DNA of 55,120 nt from Pseudonocardiales bacterium (GTDB lineage Bacteria > Actinomycetota > Actinomycetes > Mycobacteriales > Pseudonocardiaceae): positions 1 to 55,120 of the forward strand of contig QHBY01000566.1 of the NCBI GenBank assembly GCA_003244245.1, given 5' to 3'. Position 1 is the stretch's first letter. Every line of letters begins with the position of its first letter. This document shows, piece by piece, positions 20,737 through 30,020 of this stretch. Made by a program: the position numbers and the translations under genes. Below the pieces are notes generated by a model. It saw nothing but the letters and a program-made list of their open reading frames with translations. It ran no database searches and had not been told where the DNA came from.

Positions 20737-21686
20737 TCAGCCGTCGCAATGCTGCGCTAGCCGTGGCGGGAGTGCTCGCTGCGTTAGTCACCACCGCTTG
20801 TGGGGGCGGCGGATCTGCTGCACCCTCGCCGAGCCCGTCCAGCGCGCCACCAACCAGCCGGGCCACGACCTCGCCGGCACCGGCCCGACCTGCGGTTGCG
20901 ATACCGACCTGCGGGCCGGTCAAGGTCCCTCCGCTCGACGCCGCCAACTTCCCCGATTCCACGAACATCGACAACAAGTGGTTCCCGCTGGTGCCGGGCA
21001 CCCAGTTCGTCATGGAAGGACGCGCGAACCGGGACGGCGGGGTACTGCCGCACCAGATCGTGTCCACCGTCACCGACCTCACCAAGGTGATCAACGGGGT
21101 GCCAACGGTGGTGATCTGGGAGGTGGACAGGGACAACGGCACGCTCGCCGAGTCCGAGCTCTCCTTCTTCGCCCAGGACCGGGACGGCAACGTCTGGAAC
21201 TTCGGGCAGTATCCGGAGCTGTACACCAACGGCAACTTCACCGGCGCACCGAAAACCTGGTTCGCCGGCCTCTCGCGCGCCGACGCGGGAGTGCTCGTTC
21301 GAGGCGGGCCGCAGCTGGGGTCGACGGAGTACCTGCAGGGTGTGGCACCCGACGTCGAATTCCTGGACTGCGCGAAGAACGTGAAGACCGCCGAGCGGAC
21401 CTGCGTCCCCACCAACTGCTACGACGGCGTGGCGGTGGTCGACGAGCGCAGCGGGGACGATCCGAGTTCCGGGATCCAGCGCAAGTATTACGCCCCGGGT
21501 GTGGGAGGTGTGCGGGTCGAGGCTGTCGGGGATCCGGAGGACGAGACGTTGGTGCTGGCCAAGCTGGTCACCCCGAACCCCGACACGGTGGCGGCGGCCC
21601 GCCAGGCGGCGTTGGACCTGGAGAAGCACGCTTACCAGGTCAGCGCCGTGTACCGCGCCACCCCACCGGTAACTCCGCGACGCTGA
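20733..21686 (+). CDS. Conserved secreted lipoprotein of unknown function
   Basis: Lipobox ALVTTACGGGG; NIDNKWFPLVPGTQFVMEGRANRDGG...; ATGA overlap with RND permease 2. Confidence 0.85.
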   Translation: MISRRNAALAVAGVLAALVTTACGGGGSAAPSPSPSSAPPTSRATTSPAPARPAVAIPTCGPVKVPPLDAANFPDSTNIDNKWFPLVPGTQFVMEGRANRDGGVLPHQIVSTVTDLTKVINGVPTVVIWEVDRDNGTLAESELSFFAQDRDGNVWNFGQYPELYTNGNFTGAPKTWFAGLSRADAGVLVRGGPQLGSTEYLQGVAPDVEFLDCAKNVKTAERTCVPTNCYDGVAVVDERSGDDPSSGIQRKYYAPGVGGVRVEAVGDPEDETLVLAKLVTPNPDTVAAARQAALDLEKHAYQVSAVYRATPPVTPRR

Positions 21687-21708
21687 ACCGCGCAGGCAGT
21701 CGTGCGCA

Positions 21709-23211
21709 TCACACGCTGGTGATGGCTTGGGGGAAGGTGAACAGCCGGTCGGGGTCATAGCGCTGCGCGATCCGGCGCAGCCGGGTCAGGTTGTCGCCGT
21801 AATAGGCCTGCGCCCAGTTCGGCATGCTGGCATCGAGGTAGTTGACGTATGCGCCGCCGCCGACGATGCCGGTCAACTGGTCCCGCATCTCGGCCACCGA
21901 CGACGCCGCGGCTGTCCGCTCGGCCAGGGACGTTCCTCGGTAAATCTGCATCGTGGCCAGCGCGCCTCGGTGCGGAAACGCCGTGTCGGCCGATCGAACC
22001 CGACCGACCGCGCCGCGGAGTCCATCGATCATCACGAGCGCCCTCCGGCCGTCGAGCACCGAGACGATCTGGGCAGGGTCGGCCACCGGCGCGGTCACGA
22101 TCCGCGACGTGGCCACGAACGCCTCGCGATTCCAGTGCCTGCCACTGGCCTGCTCGTGGCACTCGGCGGCCGCTTTGGCCGAGCAGCCGGCGAAGTAGCG
22201 CATCCCGTTGAGACAGTCGTGCTCTGCAACGGTGCGTAACGTCGGCTGGATGTTGCCGATCCGGTGGGTCAGATCGGTGAGCAAGGGGTTCAACGCCCTT
22301 GCCGGTCCGACATAGCACCCGATGACAGTGCAGCTTGGCGGGCTGCCGCCGATGATGTTGCATTTCGACCACAGCTCGTCGGGCATGTTGATGATCCACT
22401 GCTGCCAGCCGCCGAGGACGTCGGGCACCGAGCCCGCCGGGAAGTCGAGCTGAAATACGGTCAGCTGCGGCGCCGGCACCGTGTCGAAGGTGAACGATGT
22501 GACGATGCCGAAGTTGCCGCCGCCACCGCCGCGCAACGCCCAGAACAGATCCGGCTCAGCCGACGCCGACACCGTGCGTGCCGTGCCGTCCGCCGTGACC
22601 ACGGTCGCCGACAGCAGTCGATCGCAGGTCAGCCCGTACTTGCGGGACAACACGCCGATCCCGCCGCCGAGGGTGAGACCAGCAATGCCGACCGACGGGC
22701 ACGAGCCAGCCGGAAGGCACCGTCCGGCATCTGCGAGCGCGGTGTAGACGTCGATCAGCCGGGCGCCGCCACCGATCACCGCTGTGCCGTCGGCGTTGAC
22801 TTCCACGCTGGACATGCCGGTCAAGTCGACGATCAGCGCACTGTCCGGGGTCGAGTAGCCGGCGTAGCTGTGCCCACCACTGCGAGCGGCGATCGGTCCC
22901 CCTGCCGCAGCGGCGGCCGACACGCAAGCCTGCACGTCCTCGATGCGCCGGCACTGCGCGATAGCCGCCGGCGTCCGGTTGTCGAACAGCGGGTTGAACG
23001 ACCGGCGGGCGAGGTGGTAACCGGGCCGGTCCGGAGTGATCAACGAGCCGGAGAGCTTCCTGGCCAGCGCCGGAAAATCGATGGGCGGGTCGACAGTCCC
23101 GGACGGTCGCGGAGGCGACGTGGTCTGCGTGCCACCGCAGCCGGCCAGCGCGGCCGCTGCTGCGCCAAGGCCGGCGGCATGCAGAAACGCGCGCCGGTTG
23201 AGTGGAACCGT
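21709..23211 (-). CDS. FAD-binding (BBE/berberine-bridge-like) oxidoreductase with Tat/lipoprotein-like signal; start codon problematic
   Basis: RSGGHSYAGYSTPDSALIVDLTGMSSVEVN FAD-binding motif and C-terminal YYGDNLTRLRRIAQRYDPDRLFTFPQAI; in-frame upstream NRRAFLHAAGLGAAAAALAGCGG. Confidence 0.85.
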   Translation of the reverse strand, partial: TVPLNRRAFLHAAGLGAAAAALAGCGGTQTTSPPRPSGTVDPPIDFPALARKLSGSLITPDRPGYHLARRSFNPLFDNRTPAAIAQCRRIEDVQACVSAAAAAGGPIAARSGGHSYAGYSTPDSALIVDLTGMSSVEVNADGTAVIGGGARLIDVYTALADAGRCLPAGSCPSVGIAGLTLGGGIGVLSRKYGLTCDRLLSATVVTADGTARTVSASAEPDLFWALRGGGGGNFGIVTSFTFDTVPAPQLTVFQLDFPAGSVPDVLGGWQQWIINMPDELWSKCNIIGGSPPSCTVIGCYVGPARALNPLLTDLTHRIGNIQPTLRTVAEHDCLNGMRYFAGCSAKAAAECHEQASGRHWNREAFVATSRIVTAPVADPAQIVSVLDGRRALVMIDGLRGAVGRVRSADTAFPHRGALATMQIYRGTSLAERTAAASSVAEMRDQLTGIVGGGAYVNYLDASMPNWAQAYYGDNLTRLRRIAQRYDPDRLFTFPQAITSV

Positions 23212-23273
23212 GCCGACACCTCCATACCTGGACCTTCAGCGGCACAACGATTTGATCGACTTAGCCGTTGCGG

Positions 23274-24059
23274 TTATGCCCGTACCGCCTCGGTCGTGGG
23301 CCGGCAGTGCCGGCAGGGCCGGTAGCCCGACGCGGTCGCGGCGCCAATCGTGCGGAACCCGTGCCGGTGGGCGGCGGTGATCCGGCGCGCGTTGTGGCAG
23401 GTCGGGAAGCACACCACGCCAGTGGTATCGCTGCCTACGAAATACACCCCCTGCCGCGCGAGTGCGGCGACCTCGTCGACGTTTACCTGCTCCGCGCGCA
23501 GCAGCTGCTCCTTGTGCGCTGAGCCGAACATGTAGTCACCCAGCAGGCCGTCGGCGCGGACCACGCGGTGGCACGGGACCAGCAGCGGCACCGGGTTGCG
23601 GGCCAGCACCGAGCCGACCGCGCGCACCGCACGGGGCCGCCCGGCCTCCCGGGCGACCCAGCCATAGGGGCGGGTTTGACCCGCCGGAATGCGGCTGGTC
23701 GCGGTGAGCACGTCGCGTTCGAAGTCCGACAGCCCGCGCAGGTCCAGATGCACGGGGGTCTGCCGGCCCTGAAGAGCACATTGAAGAGCCACCAACAACC
23801 CGGCAGGTGCCCGGTCGGCCGGGCGCAGCGGCCGGCCGAACCGGTCGCGGTAGGCCTCGGCGAACGCGGCGGCGTCGCCGTGCACCGACTCCGCGGACCG
23901 GACGAACTGCACGCCGGCACCGGTGAACGCGACGAACGCGGCACCGAGCCGGCTGGGCGCGGCCAGCCAGCTGCCGAAGATCCGGTCCGCTAATCCGGGC
24001 GCAGCGGGCGCGGTGAGCCCCGCCAGCGCGTCGGTGACCGGGTCGAGATCGTTTAACAT
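23274..24059 (-). CDS. Methylated-DNA-protein cysteine methyltransferase with C-terminal Ada-type zinc domain
   Basis: VPCHRVVRADGLLGDY active site; C-terminal GVVCFPTCHNARRITAAHRHGFRTIGAATASGYRPCRHCRP. Confidence 0.9.
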   Translation of the reverse strand: MLNDLDPVTDALAGLTAPAAPGLADRIFGSWLAAPSRLGAAFVAFTGAGVQFVRSAESVHGDAAAFAEAYRDRFGRPLRPADRAPAGLLVALQCALQGRQTPVHLDLRGLSDFERDVLTATSRIPAGQTRPYGWVAREAGRPRAVRAVGSVLARNPVPLLVPCHRVVRADGLLGDYMFGSAHKEQLLRAEQVNVDEVAALARQGVYFVGSDTTGVVCFPTCHNARRITAAHRHGFRTIGAATASGYRPCRHCRPTTEAVRA

Positions 24060-24643
24060 CGTCCAACCGTCCTTCCAGCTACGAGCCCGTCGCCGGCCTG
24101 CTCGGTGAGAAGCGCACGCAATCGGTGTAATCCTCGGGAGATGTGAGACTTCGCGGTGCCGTCCGGGCAGCCCAACACTTCTGCCACCTCGCTGGTGGGC
24201 AGGCCGACGACGTGGCGCAGCACCACCGCCACCCGCTGAGCCTCCGGCAGCTGGGCGAGTACCGCGCCGAGCTCGCGCGCGGCGTCGTCGTGTTCGACCT
24301 GCTGCTCGACACTCGGTCCGGACGCGAGCTGCTCCGCCGGCCCGAACGCCGGCGGTGCGGCGGGCCGCCGTGCCGCGTCGCGTGCGGCGTTGCGCGCGGT
24401 GTTGCGAACGATCGTCAGTAGCCACGGCCGCAGCCGCAGCGCGGCGATCCGCTCGCTGTGGTAGCCGCGCAGCGCCTGGTAGGCCCGCAGGAAGGCGTCC
24501 GCGGCGAGATCTTCGGCGTCCGCCGGGCGGCTACTCAACCGCTGCGCGACTGAGTAGACCACCCGCTCGTGGGTGCGGACCACGTCGGCGAAACCGGCGT
24601 CCAGATCGGCGACCATGGCGAGGCACAACTCCTCAGCGGGCAT
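24053..24643 (-). CDS. ECF-type RNA polymerase sigma factor
   Basis: FADVVRTHERVVYSVAQRLSSRPADAEDLAADAFLRAYQAL (sigma2) and LAQLPEAQRVAVVLRHVVGLPTSEVAEVLGCPDGTAKSHISRGLHRLR (sigma4). Confidence 0.9.
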   Translation of the reverse strand: MPAEELCLAMVADLDAGFADVVRTHERVVYSVAQRLSSRPADAEDLAADAFLRAYQALRGYHSERIAALRLRPWLLTIVRNTARNAARDAARRPAAPPAFGPAEQLASGPSVEQQVEHDDAARELGAVLAQLPEAQRVAVVLRHVVGLPTSEVAEVLGCPDGTAKSHISRGLHRLRALLTEQAGDGLVAGRTVGRC

Positions 24644-25355
24644 TGTGGAAGATGATGCCCAGCACGTGACGGTCACCGGTGTGCACCGCGCTGACGCCAT
24701 GACGCATCTGCACGCGATGGTAGCCGCGGGTGCCCTGCTTGGGCCGGTTGCGGACGGGGAAGATCACCGCATGACCCTGGCTGGGGCGGGCCACCATCGC
24801 CCGGGACTGCTGGCGGGGCCGCTGCTCGACGAACACGCTTTCCCCGCCGGTGAAGTCCTCATCGGGCTTGCTGAGCATCACGAGGAACTGCAGCGGGAAC
24901 GTGAGATCGCCATAAATGTCCTGATGCAGGCAGTTGTAGCCGCCCGGGCCGTAGCGCAGCACCAGCGGCGTGGGCTTGTGCTGGCCCAGCGCGGCGCACT
25001 CGTCGAGCAGGCCGTCGAGGGTCTCGGGAAACCGGTGCTCGCCCAGGCGCTGCGCCCACCGGTTCGCGATAGCCGCCAGCGGCGGGTAGAGGCTTTCGCG
25101 CAGGGTCTGCACCAGCGGCGGCAGCGGATCAGCGAAGTAGCGGTAGCTGCCCTCACCGAAGGCATGCCGCGCCATCACGACGGTGGCGCGGAACCGGGCA
25201 TCGTCATCGAACATGTCGATCAGCTCGGCGCACTGCTCAGGTGGCAGCAGCGGCGATGTCATGGCGAAGCCCGAGCCGTCGAGCTGTCCTTCCAACGCCG
25301 ACCAGTCGAAATCAGCCAGCGCGGGCAGTTCGGACTCAGCAGGTCGGATACTCAT
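24633..25355 (-). CDS. 2OG-Fe(II) oxygenase (alkylation-repair context)
   Basis: LVLRYGPGGYNCLHQDIYGDLTFPLQFLVMLSKPDEDFTGGE...RHGVSAVHTGDRHVLGIIFHNAR. Confidence 0.85.
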   Translation of the reverse strand: MSIRPAESELPALADFDWSALEGQLDGSGFAMTSPLLPPEQCAELIDMFDDDARFRATVVMARHAFGEGSYRYFADPLPPLVQTLRESLYPPLAAIANRWAQRLGEHRFPETLDGLLDECAALGQHKPTPLVLRYGPGGYNCLHQDIYGDLTFPLQFLVMLSKPDEDFTGGESVFVEQRPRQQSRAMVARPSQGHAVIFPVRNRPKQGTRGYHRVQMRHGVSAVHTGDRHVLGIIFHNAR

Positions 25356-25401
25356 CACGATCTCCTCGTCGGGGCCAGGTGCCGGCACCGGCTGTCTGTG
25401 C

Positions 25402-25413
25402 CTGTTTGAACAG
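25402..25413. promoter_or_regulatory. CTGTTTGAACAG inverted repeat upstream of the 2OG-oxygenase gene; candidate operator
   Basis: 12-bp palindrome (CTGTT-TG-AACAG) about 47 nt upstream of the start codon. Confidence 0.3.
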
Positions 25414-25781
25414 AACCCCACGCCGCTCCGACCGGTTGCACCCGTCACGGCTGCTGTCGGTGGAATGAGAAGTCTGCCTGTCAGGCTGAGCCGGTCCGTC
25501 CGTGTGGAACGACAGGCTGATGACGCTGCTCCGGCGCCACGAGAATGGCAGCGGTTGGCCGGTGGGTCTCACGCCCATCCGCGACCCTGCTGGCTAATTC
25601 GATCGGGTGCGGCTCTTCTGAAGTGAGGGCTGACGCCGCTGGCTGCCGCGTCAAGAGCGGCCGCTGACGTAGGTCTGCTGCCACCGCATCCTTGCCTCCG
25701 ACACGCCGTCACCTGCACGTCTTCGCGATCATCCCGCGAGAGAATCTGCCAGTGATACACCGGCAGATGAGAGGATTGTGA

Positions 25782-26165
25782 TGATGACTGGTCGAAATGT
25801 GCCCGCAGTTCCGCGGATGGTCCGCGGGTCGGTGGTGGTCCACCGGCGCCGCTGCGGGAAGCCGACGTGTCGGTGCGCGGGCGGGGAGGCCCTGCACGAG
25901 TCGACTTCGACGACTTCTACACCCACCGCCAGGTCCCCACCGGCGACCCCGGCGACGTGCTTGTGTTGTCCTGCGACGGCAAGGGCGTGGTGATGCGCCC
26001 CGGTGCGCTGCGCACCCCGACCGCCCGGGCCGCCGCGAAGACCAACCCGAAACTTCAGACCCGGCTGGTCCAAGGGCGAGAAGCGCAACCACAAACGGAT
26101 GGCCGCGCTCAGCGCCGTCTACGACGCCACCCCCGCCCCCCGCACCCCCAACGCATCCCGGGATC
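25782..26165 (+). pseudogene. Degraded IS transposase remnant (ISKra4-like)
   Basis: VRGSVVVHRRRCGKPTCRCAGGE, then VDFDDFYTHRQVPTGDPGDVLVLSCDGKGVVMRPGALRTPTARAAAKTNPKLQTRL, then frameshift to SKGEKRNHKRMAALSAVYDATPAPRTP. Confidence 0.65.
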
Positions 26166-26408
26166 GGGCTCGACGGCGTCGACATCCAGTCCCGCCGCGA
26201 CGAGCACCGCGGTGAGTTTGCCGGTGCCGGCACCAACGTCGGCCACTCGATAACGCCCGTGCTCAGCCCGAAGATCGGCGAACAGTAGAGACAGCACTTC
26301 GGGCGGGTAGTCCGAACGCACCCGGTCATAGAGCTCAGCTCGCGCGCCGAAGGACAACGCGCGACGCTTGTCGATCGCAGGCGGCGGATCGGTCGCGTCG
26401 GTGCTCAC
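26165..26408 (-). pseudogene. SAM-dependent methyltransferase, N-terminal fragment truncated at the IS remnant
   Basis: VSTDATDPPPAIDKRRALSFGARAELYDRVRSDYPPEVLSLLFADLRAEHGRYRVADVGAGTGKLTAVLVAAGLDVDAVEPDPGMR, then homology stops. Confidence 0.7.
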
Positions 26409-27328
26409 GAACTGCGCAAGAATTCGGTGAGCAGCTCCGTGGTGCGTTCCGGTGCTTCCTGCGGCACGAAATGTCCGATGCCGGGCAACACCTCGTAGCG
26501 GTAGCTGTTGCCGGCCCAGGGGGCCGAGTGGCGTGCGGTTCGCTCCAGGACGTACGGATCCTCGGCACCGTGCAGCTGCAGCACAGGCACCCGCGCCGCC
26601 CGGGCCACGGCGCGGGAGAACCGGCGCCCATCGAAGCGGAACTGCGAGCGGCCGACCCATCGGTAGTACTCCAGCGCGCAGTGCGCCGCGGCGGGGATCA
26701 GCATGGCCTCACGGTAGCGCCGGGCCACCGCGGTGAACTCGCTCGACGCGCGCCACCGGGGGCCTGCCCCGTCCCGGAGGATGTCTTCCACCAGCACCGC
26801 ACCATCGCGGACCAGGTCACGCTCGGGCAGCCAGGGGACCTGGAAGGTGGCCAGGTAACGGGCCGCCGACCGCTGCGCCGGGTCGCGGAGCAGCGCCTGG
26901 CCCATCGCCCGGGGATGCGCGGCAGCCAGCACCGTCACCGAGCGCACCACCCGGGGGTGCAGCGCGGCCGTGCACCAACCGAGGATCCCGCCCCAGTCCT
27001 GCCCGACCAGGTCAGCTTGACGCTCGCCGAGCGCCCGGACCAGGCCCGCCACGTCACCGGACAGTGTCCACAGGTCATACCCTCGCGGGGGCTTGTCCGA
27101 ATCGCCGTAACCGCGCAGGTCCACCGCGACGGCGCGCATCCCCGCAGCGGCCAGGGCCGGGAGTTGGTGACGCCAGGACCACCAGAACTCCGGGAAGCCG
27201 TGCAGCAGGATCACCAGCGGGCCCTTCCCGGCCTCCGCCACGTGCAGCCGGATCCCGTTGGCGGATACCTCGCGGTGCGTCCACGGTCCAGGAATCCGGA
27301 CCGAACTGGGATCCGGTGGGCGGCTCAC
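26405..27328 (-). CDS. Alpha/beta hydrolase (epoxide hydrolase-like)
   Basis: PLVILLHGFPEFWWSWRHQLPALAAAGMRAVAVDLRGYGDSDKPPRGYD, LVGQDWGGILGW, C-terminal GIGHFVPQEAPE. Confidence 0.93.
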   Translation of the reverse strand: MSRPPDPSSVRIPGPWTHREVSANGIRLHVAEAGKGPLVILLHGFPEFWWSWRHQLPALAAAGMRAVAVDLRGYGDSDKPPRGYDLWTLSGDVAGLVRALGERQADLVGQDWGGILGWCTAALHPRVVRSVTVLAAAHPRAMGQALLRDPAQRSAARYLATFQVPWLPERDLVRDGAVLVEDILRDGAGPRWRASSEFTAVARRYREAMLIPAAAHCALEYYRWVGRSQFRFDGRRFSRAVARAARVPVLQLHGAEDPYVLERTARHSAPWAGNSYRYEVLPGIGHFVPQEAPERTTELLTEFLRSS

Positions 27329-27840
27329 TCCCTGAGCGGGTCAACGCTGGGTTCGTCAGCGCTGCGCCGGCGAGTCAGCGCCACCCCGGTGTCGCGGACG
27401 GTGCTGATCGTGCGTTCGGGCTTGCGGATGCTGCGCATCCTGCGCCAGCCCAGCAGCGCGAACCCGACCGCGGCGGCCAACATCAGTCCGAAGACGATGC
27501 CGAATCCGGCCCACTGCGGCAGCCAGATGGCGATCACCTCGGCCACCGTGATGAACAGGAAGAACAGGCTAAAGAGCAGGATCGTCAGCGCGATGACGAA
27601 GAAGACGCTGCCCTTGACGCCCTTGCGGACCTCGCGGGTCACCTCCGCCTTGGCCAGCTCCACCTCCGAGCGGAACAAGGTGGAGAAGTGTGTCGCGGCT
27701 TCGCGGACCAGCTCGCCCAGCGACGCATCGGCTAGTTGCGGGAGCTCTACCGGTGACAGCGGGACAGCGGGCACCGCGGGCGGTGGTTCCAGTTTGGCGT
27801 GCCGGCCGGTGCGGGGCTGCGTGCCTGTCACGGGCGACAT
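27325..27840 (-). CDS. Phage holin family / actinobacterial Holin-X-like membrane protein
   Basis: SLGELVREAATHFSTLFRSEVELAKAEVTREVRKGVKGSVFFVIALTILLFSLFFLFITVAEVIAIWL; two TM segments. Confidence 0.82.
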   Translation of the reverse strand: MSPVTGTQPRTGRHAKLEPPPAVPAVPLSPVELPQLADASLGELVREAATHFSTLFRSEVELAKAEVTREVRKGVKGSVFFVIALTILLFSLFFLFITVAEVIAIWLPQWAGFGIVFGLMLAAAVGFALLGWRRMRSIRKPERTISTVRDTGVALTRRRSADEPSVDPLRE

Positions 27841-28016
27841 GGTGCCACGGCGGATTTCGATCGCTCACTGTGGCCATCGAACTCACGCTGTGTAGCACCC
27901 GCGCACCTGCTTCACCTGGTCGCGGCGACCGCAACGCCCAAGTCCGCCGCGCCAGGTTGTTGATCGTCGCAGGGTCCCGGGCCTACCCTTGATCAGACCA
28001 CGAAAGGACTCTTGCG

Positions 28017-28628
28017 ATGAAGCGTGTCTTCACCGCGGCCGGGTTGGGCGTGGCCGCCTTGCTTACCGCTGCCGCTTGCGGCAGCGCTCCGACCGGCACC
28101 CAACCCGCCGCTGGAGCCCCGCCGCCGGCGACCAGCACGGCCAGCGTGCACAACACTGCCGACGTCGCATTCGCCCAGCTGATGGTTCCCCACCACCACC
28201 AGGCCATCACCATGGCGGAGCTGGCGCCGACCCGGACGGACAACCCCAAGGTCCGCGACCTCGTTACCCAGATCAAGAACGACCAAGGTCCCGAGATCGC
28301 GACCATGACCAGCTGGCTGCAGGCCTGGCATGCCCCACCGGCGAAGAACGACCCCGGCGAGAGCTCCGCTATGGGCGGGATGGACCGCGCGGCGATGGTC
28401 GGCATGATCAGCAAACAGCAGATGAGCCAACTGGTCAGCAGCAGCGGACCGGCCTTCGACCGGCTGTTCCTTCAGATTATGATCGCCCATCACCAGGGCG
28501 CCCTGCAGATGGCTACCACCGAGCTGGCCACCGGCCGCAATCCCGACGCCAAGGATCTGGCCACCTCTATCCAACGCAGCCAAACCGCGCAGATCGCCGC
28601 GATGCGCAAGGCATTCGCCGGTAGCTGA
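28017..28628 (+). CDS. DUF305 family lipoprotein
   Basis: Lipobox LTAAACGS; DVAFAQLMVPHHHQAITMAELAPTRTDNPKVRDLVTQIKNDQGPEIATMTSWL; second LFLQIMIAHHQGALQMA. Confidence 0.92.
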   Translation: MKRVFTAAGLGVAALLTAAACGSAPTGTQPAAGAPPPATSTASVHNTADVAFAQLMVPHHHQAITMAELAPTRTDNPKVRDLVTQIKNDQGPEIATMTSWLQAWHAPPAKNDPGESSAMGGMDRAAMVGMISKQQMSQLVSSSGPAFDRLFLQIMIAHHQGALQMATTELATGRNPDAKDLATSIQRSQTAQIAAMRKAFAGS

Positions 28629-28634
28629 GCCGGA

Positions 28635-29571
28635 TCAGTGCCGGGCGCTACCGGCCGCTCGATGTGAGTTGACCTCGCGATCCCCCACGCCATTGGTCAG
28701 CCGCTCCGCGGCGGCGATGACCTCGGCTGTGGTGATGCGGAGCAGACCCGGGTCGGGCTGGTCTGAGAAGGTGTCGCCGGTGCTGCCGGCCCACAGCACG
28801 ATATGCTGCGGACGCTGTGGGGGCGGGCCCCAGTGCTGCGGGGACACCGGACCGAAAAGCACGACCGACGGCGTGCCGTAGGCGGTGGCAAGGTGGGCGA
28901 TGCCGGTATCACCACACACGACCAGCGACGCGTCGGCGACCATGGCGGAGAGCTGGGACAGCGTGGTGCGGCTGGCGAGCACCGCGTCGTCGGGCAAGCC
29001 GGCCGTGGTGGCCACATAGCTGGCGAGAGGTCGCTCGGCCGCACTGCCGGTTACCACAACCCGCAGGCCGCCCCCCGGCCAGCCGACGAGCGACTGCCGC
29101 ATACCGGTCGACGGGCCAATGCCGGGCGGTGAACGCGCAGCCGGGGTGCACGATGACCGCTCCCGGTACTGGACTCGGCGCCTGGGGGTGGGCCAGCGCC
29201 AGGTCAGCCGGATCGGTGGGAATTCCGAAGTACCCCAACAGCCGGCATCACCGGCGCACCTCATGCAGATCGCCGTCCCAGACCGGGCCGTGGTTCCCGT
29301 AGCTGATCAGGATGCACGGCTGCAGCGCGCTCAGGGCGACGGTGCTCTGCGGTCCCCGCCCGTGCAGATTCACCGCGACGGCCGGCGGCGGCTCCCGCCA
29401 GGCGAGCGCACCCAGCTGCGCGGTAGGTAGCAGATCGTCCACGGCTCCGGTCAGCATCGCCACCTCGCGCAGCGGTGCAGGGGCGGCGAGCATCAAGCGG
29501 TGATCAGGGTACGCGGATCGCAGGCCGCGCAGCGCCGGCACCGCGGTCAGCAGGTCGCGCGTACCTCGCAT
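28635..29571 (-). pseudogene. Glycosyltransferase family 9 (heptosyltransferase-like), at least two frameshifts and truncated 5' end
   Basis: RDLLTAVPALRGLRSAYPDHRLMLAAPAPLREVAM; frameshift; GYFGIPTDPADLALAHPQAPSPVPGAVIVHPGCAFTARHWPVDRYAAVARRLA; frameshift; GGLRVVVTGSAAERPLASYVAT...VVCGDTGIAHLATAYGTPSVVLFGPVSPQHWGPP. Confidence 0.8.
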
Positions 29572-30020
29572 CCGGGCGGTTGGCGCAGCGCGTGGATCAC
29601 CGCCGCCGCCACGTCCCGCAGCCGGTTGAGCTTGGCGTCCGGCGGTGGCTTGTACTGCTCGACGCGGTCATCGAAGAACGCGGTGTGCATGCCGCCGGGG
29701 ATCAGCAGCGTCACCCCTATCCGCCCGGCGGTCTCGGCGGCCAGTGCGCGGGTGAAACCGATCACGCCGAACTTGGCGGCGCAGTAGGCCGTCGCATCGG
29801 GACAGACCCGCAGGCCCAGAGTGGACGAGCAGGTCACCACCGTTCCCCGGGACCGCTCGAGGTGCGGCAGCGCGGCCCGCACCACCCGGGCGGTACCCAG
29901 GAGGTTCACCGCAACCACCCGCTCCCACTCGTCAGCGGGCACCTCGCCGAAAGGACCGCAGGAGTCGATCCCGGCGGCGGTGAATACCGCCTGCAGCTGG
30001 TTGCCGGCGGCTGCCACCAG
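29547..30020 (-). pseudogene. Short-chain dehydrogenase/reductase, N-terminal nucleotide-binding region missing
   Basis: LQAVFTAAGIDSCGPFGEVPADEWERVVAVNLLGTARVVRAALPHLERSRGTVVTCSSTLGLRVCPDATAYCAAKFGVIGFTRALAAETAGRIGVTLLIPGGMHT; no upstream GxxxGxG motif. Confidence 0.75.

Noticed and set aside
19902-21686. 594-aa ORF joining an out-of-frame N-terminus to the lipoprotein
   Set aside because: The true start is ATG 20733 with an ATGA overlap and lipobox; the first ~277 residues are off-frame RND sequence.
27325-27840. Prophage indicated by a holin-family gene
   Set aside because: The Holin-X-like family is a common chromosomal actinobacterial membrane protein; no other phage genes nearby.
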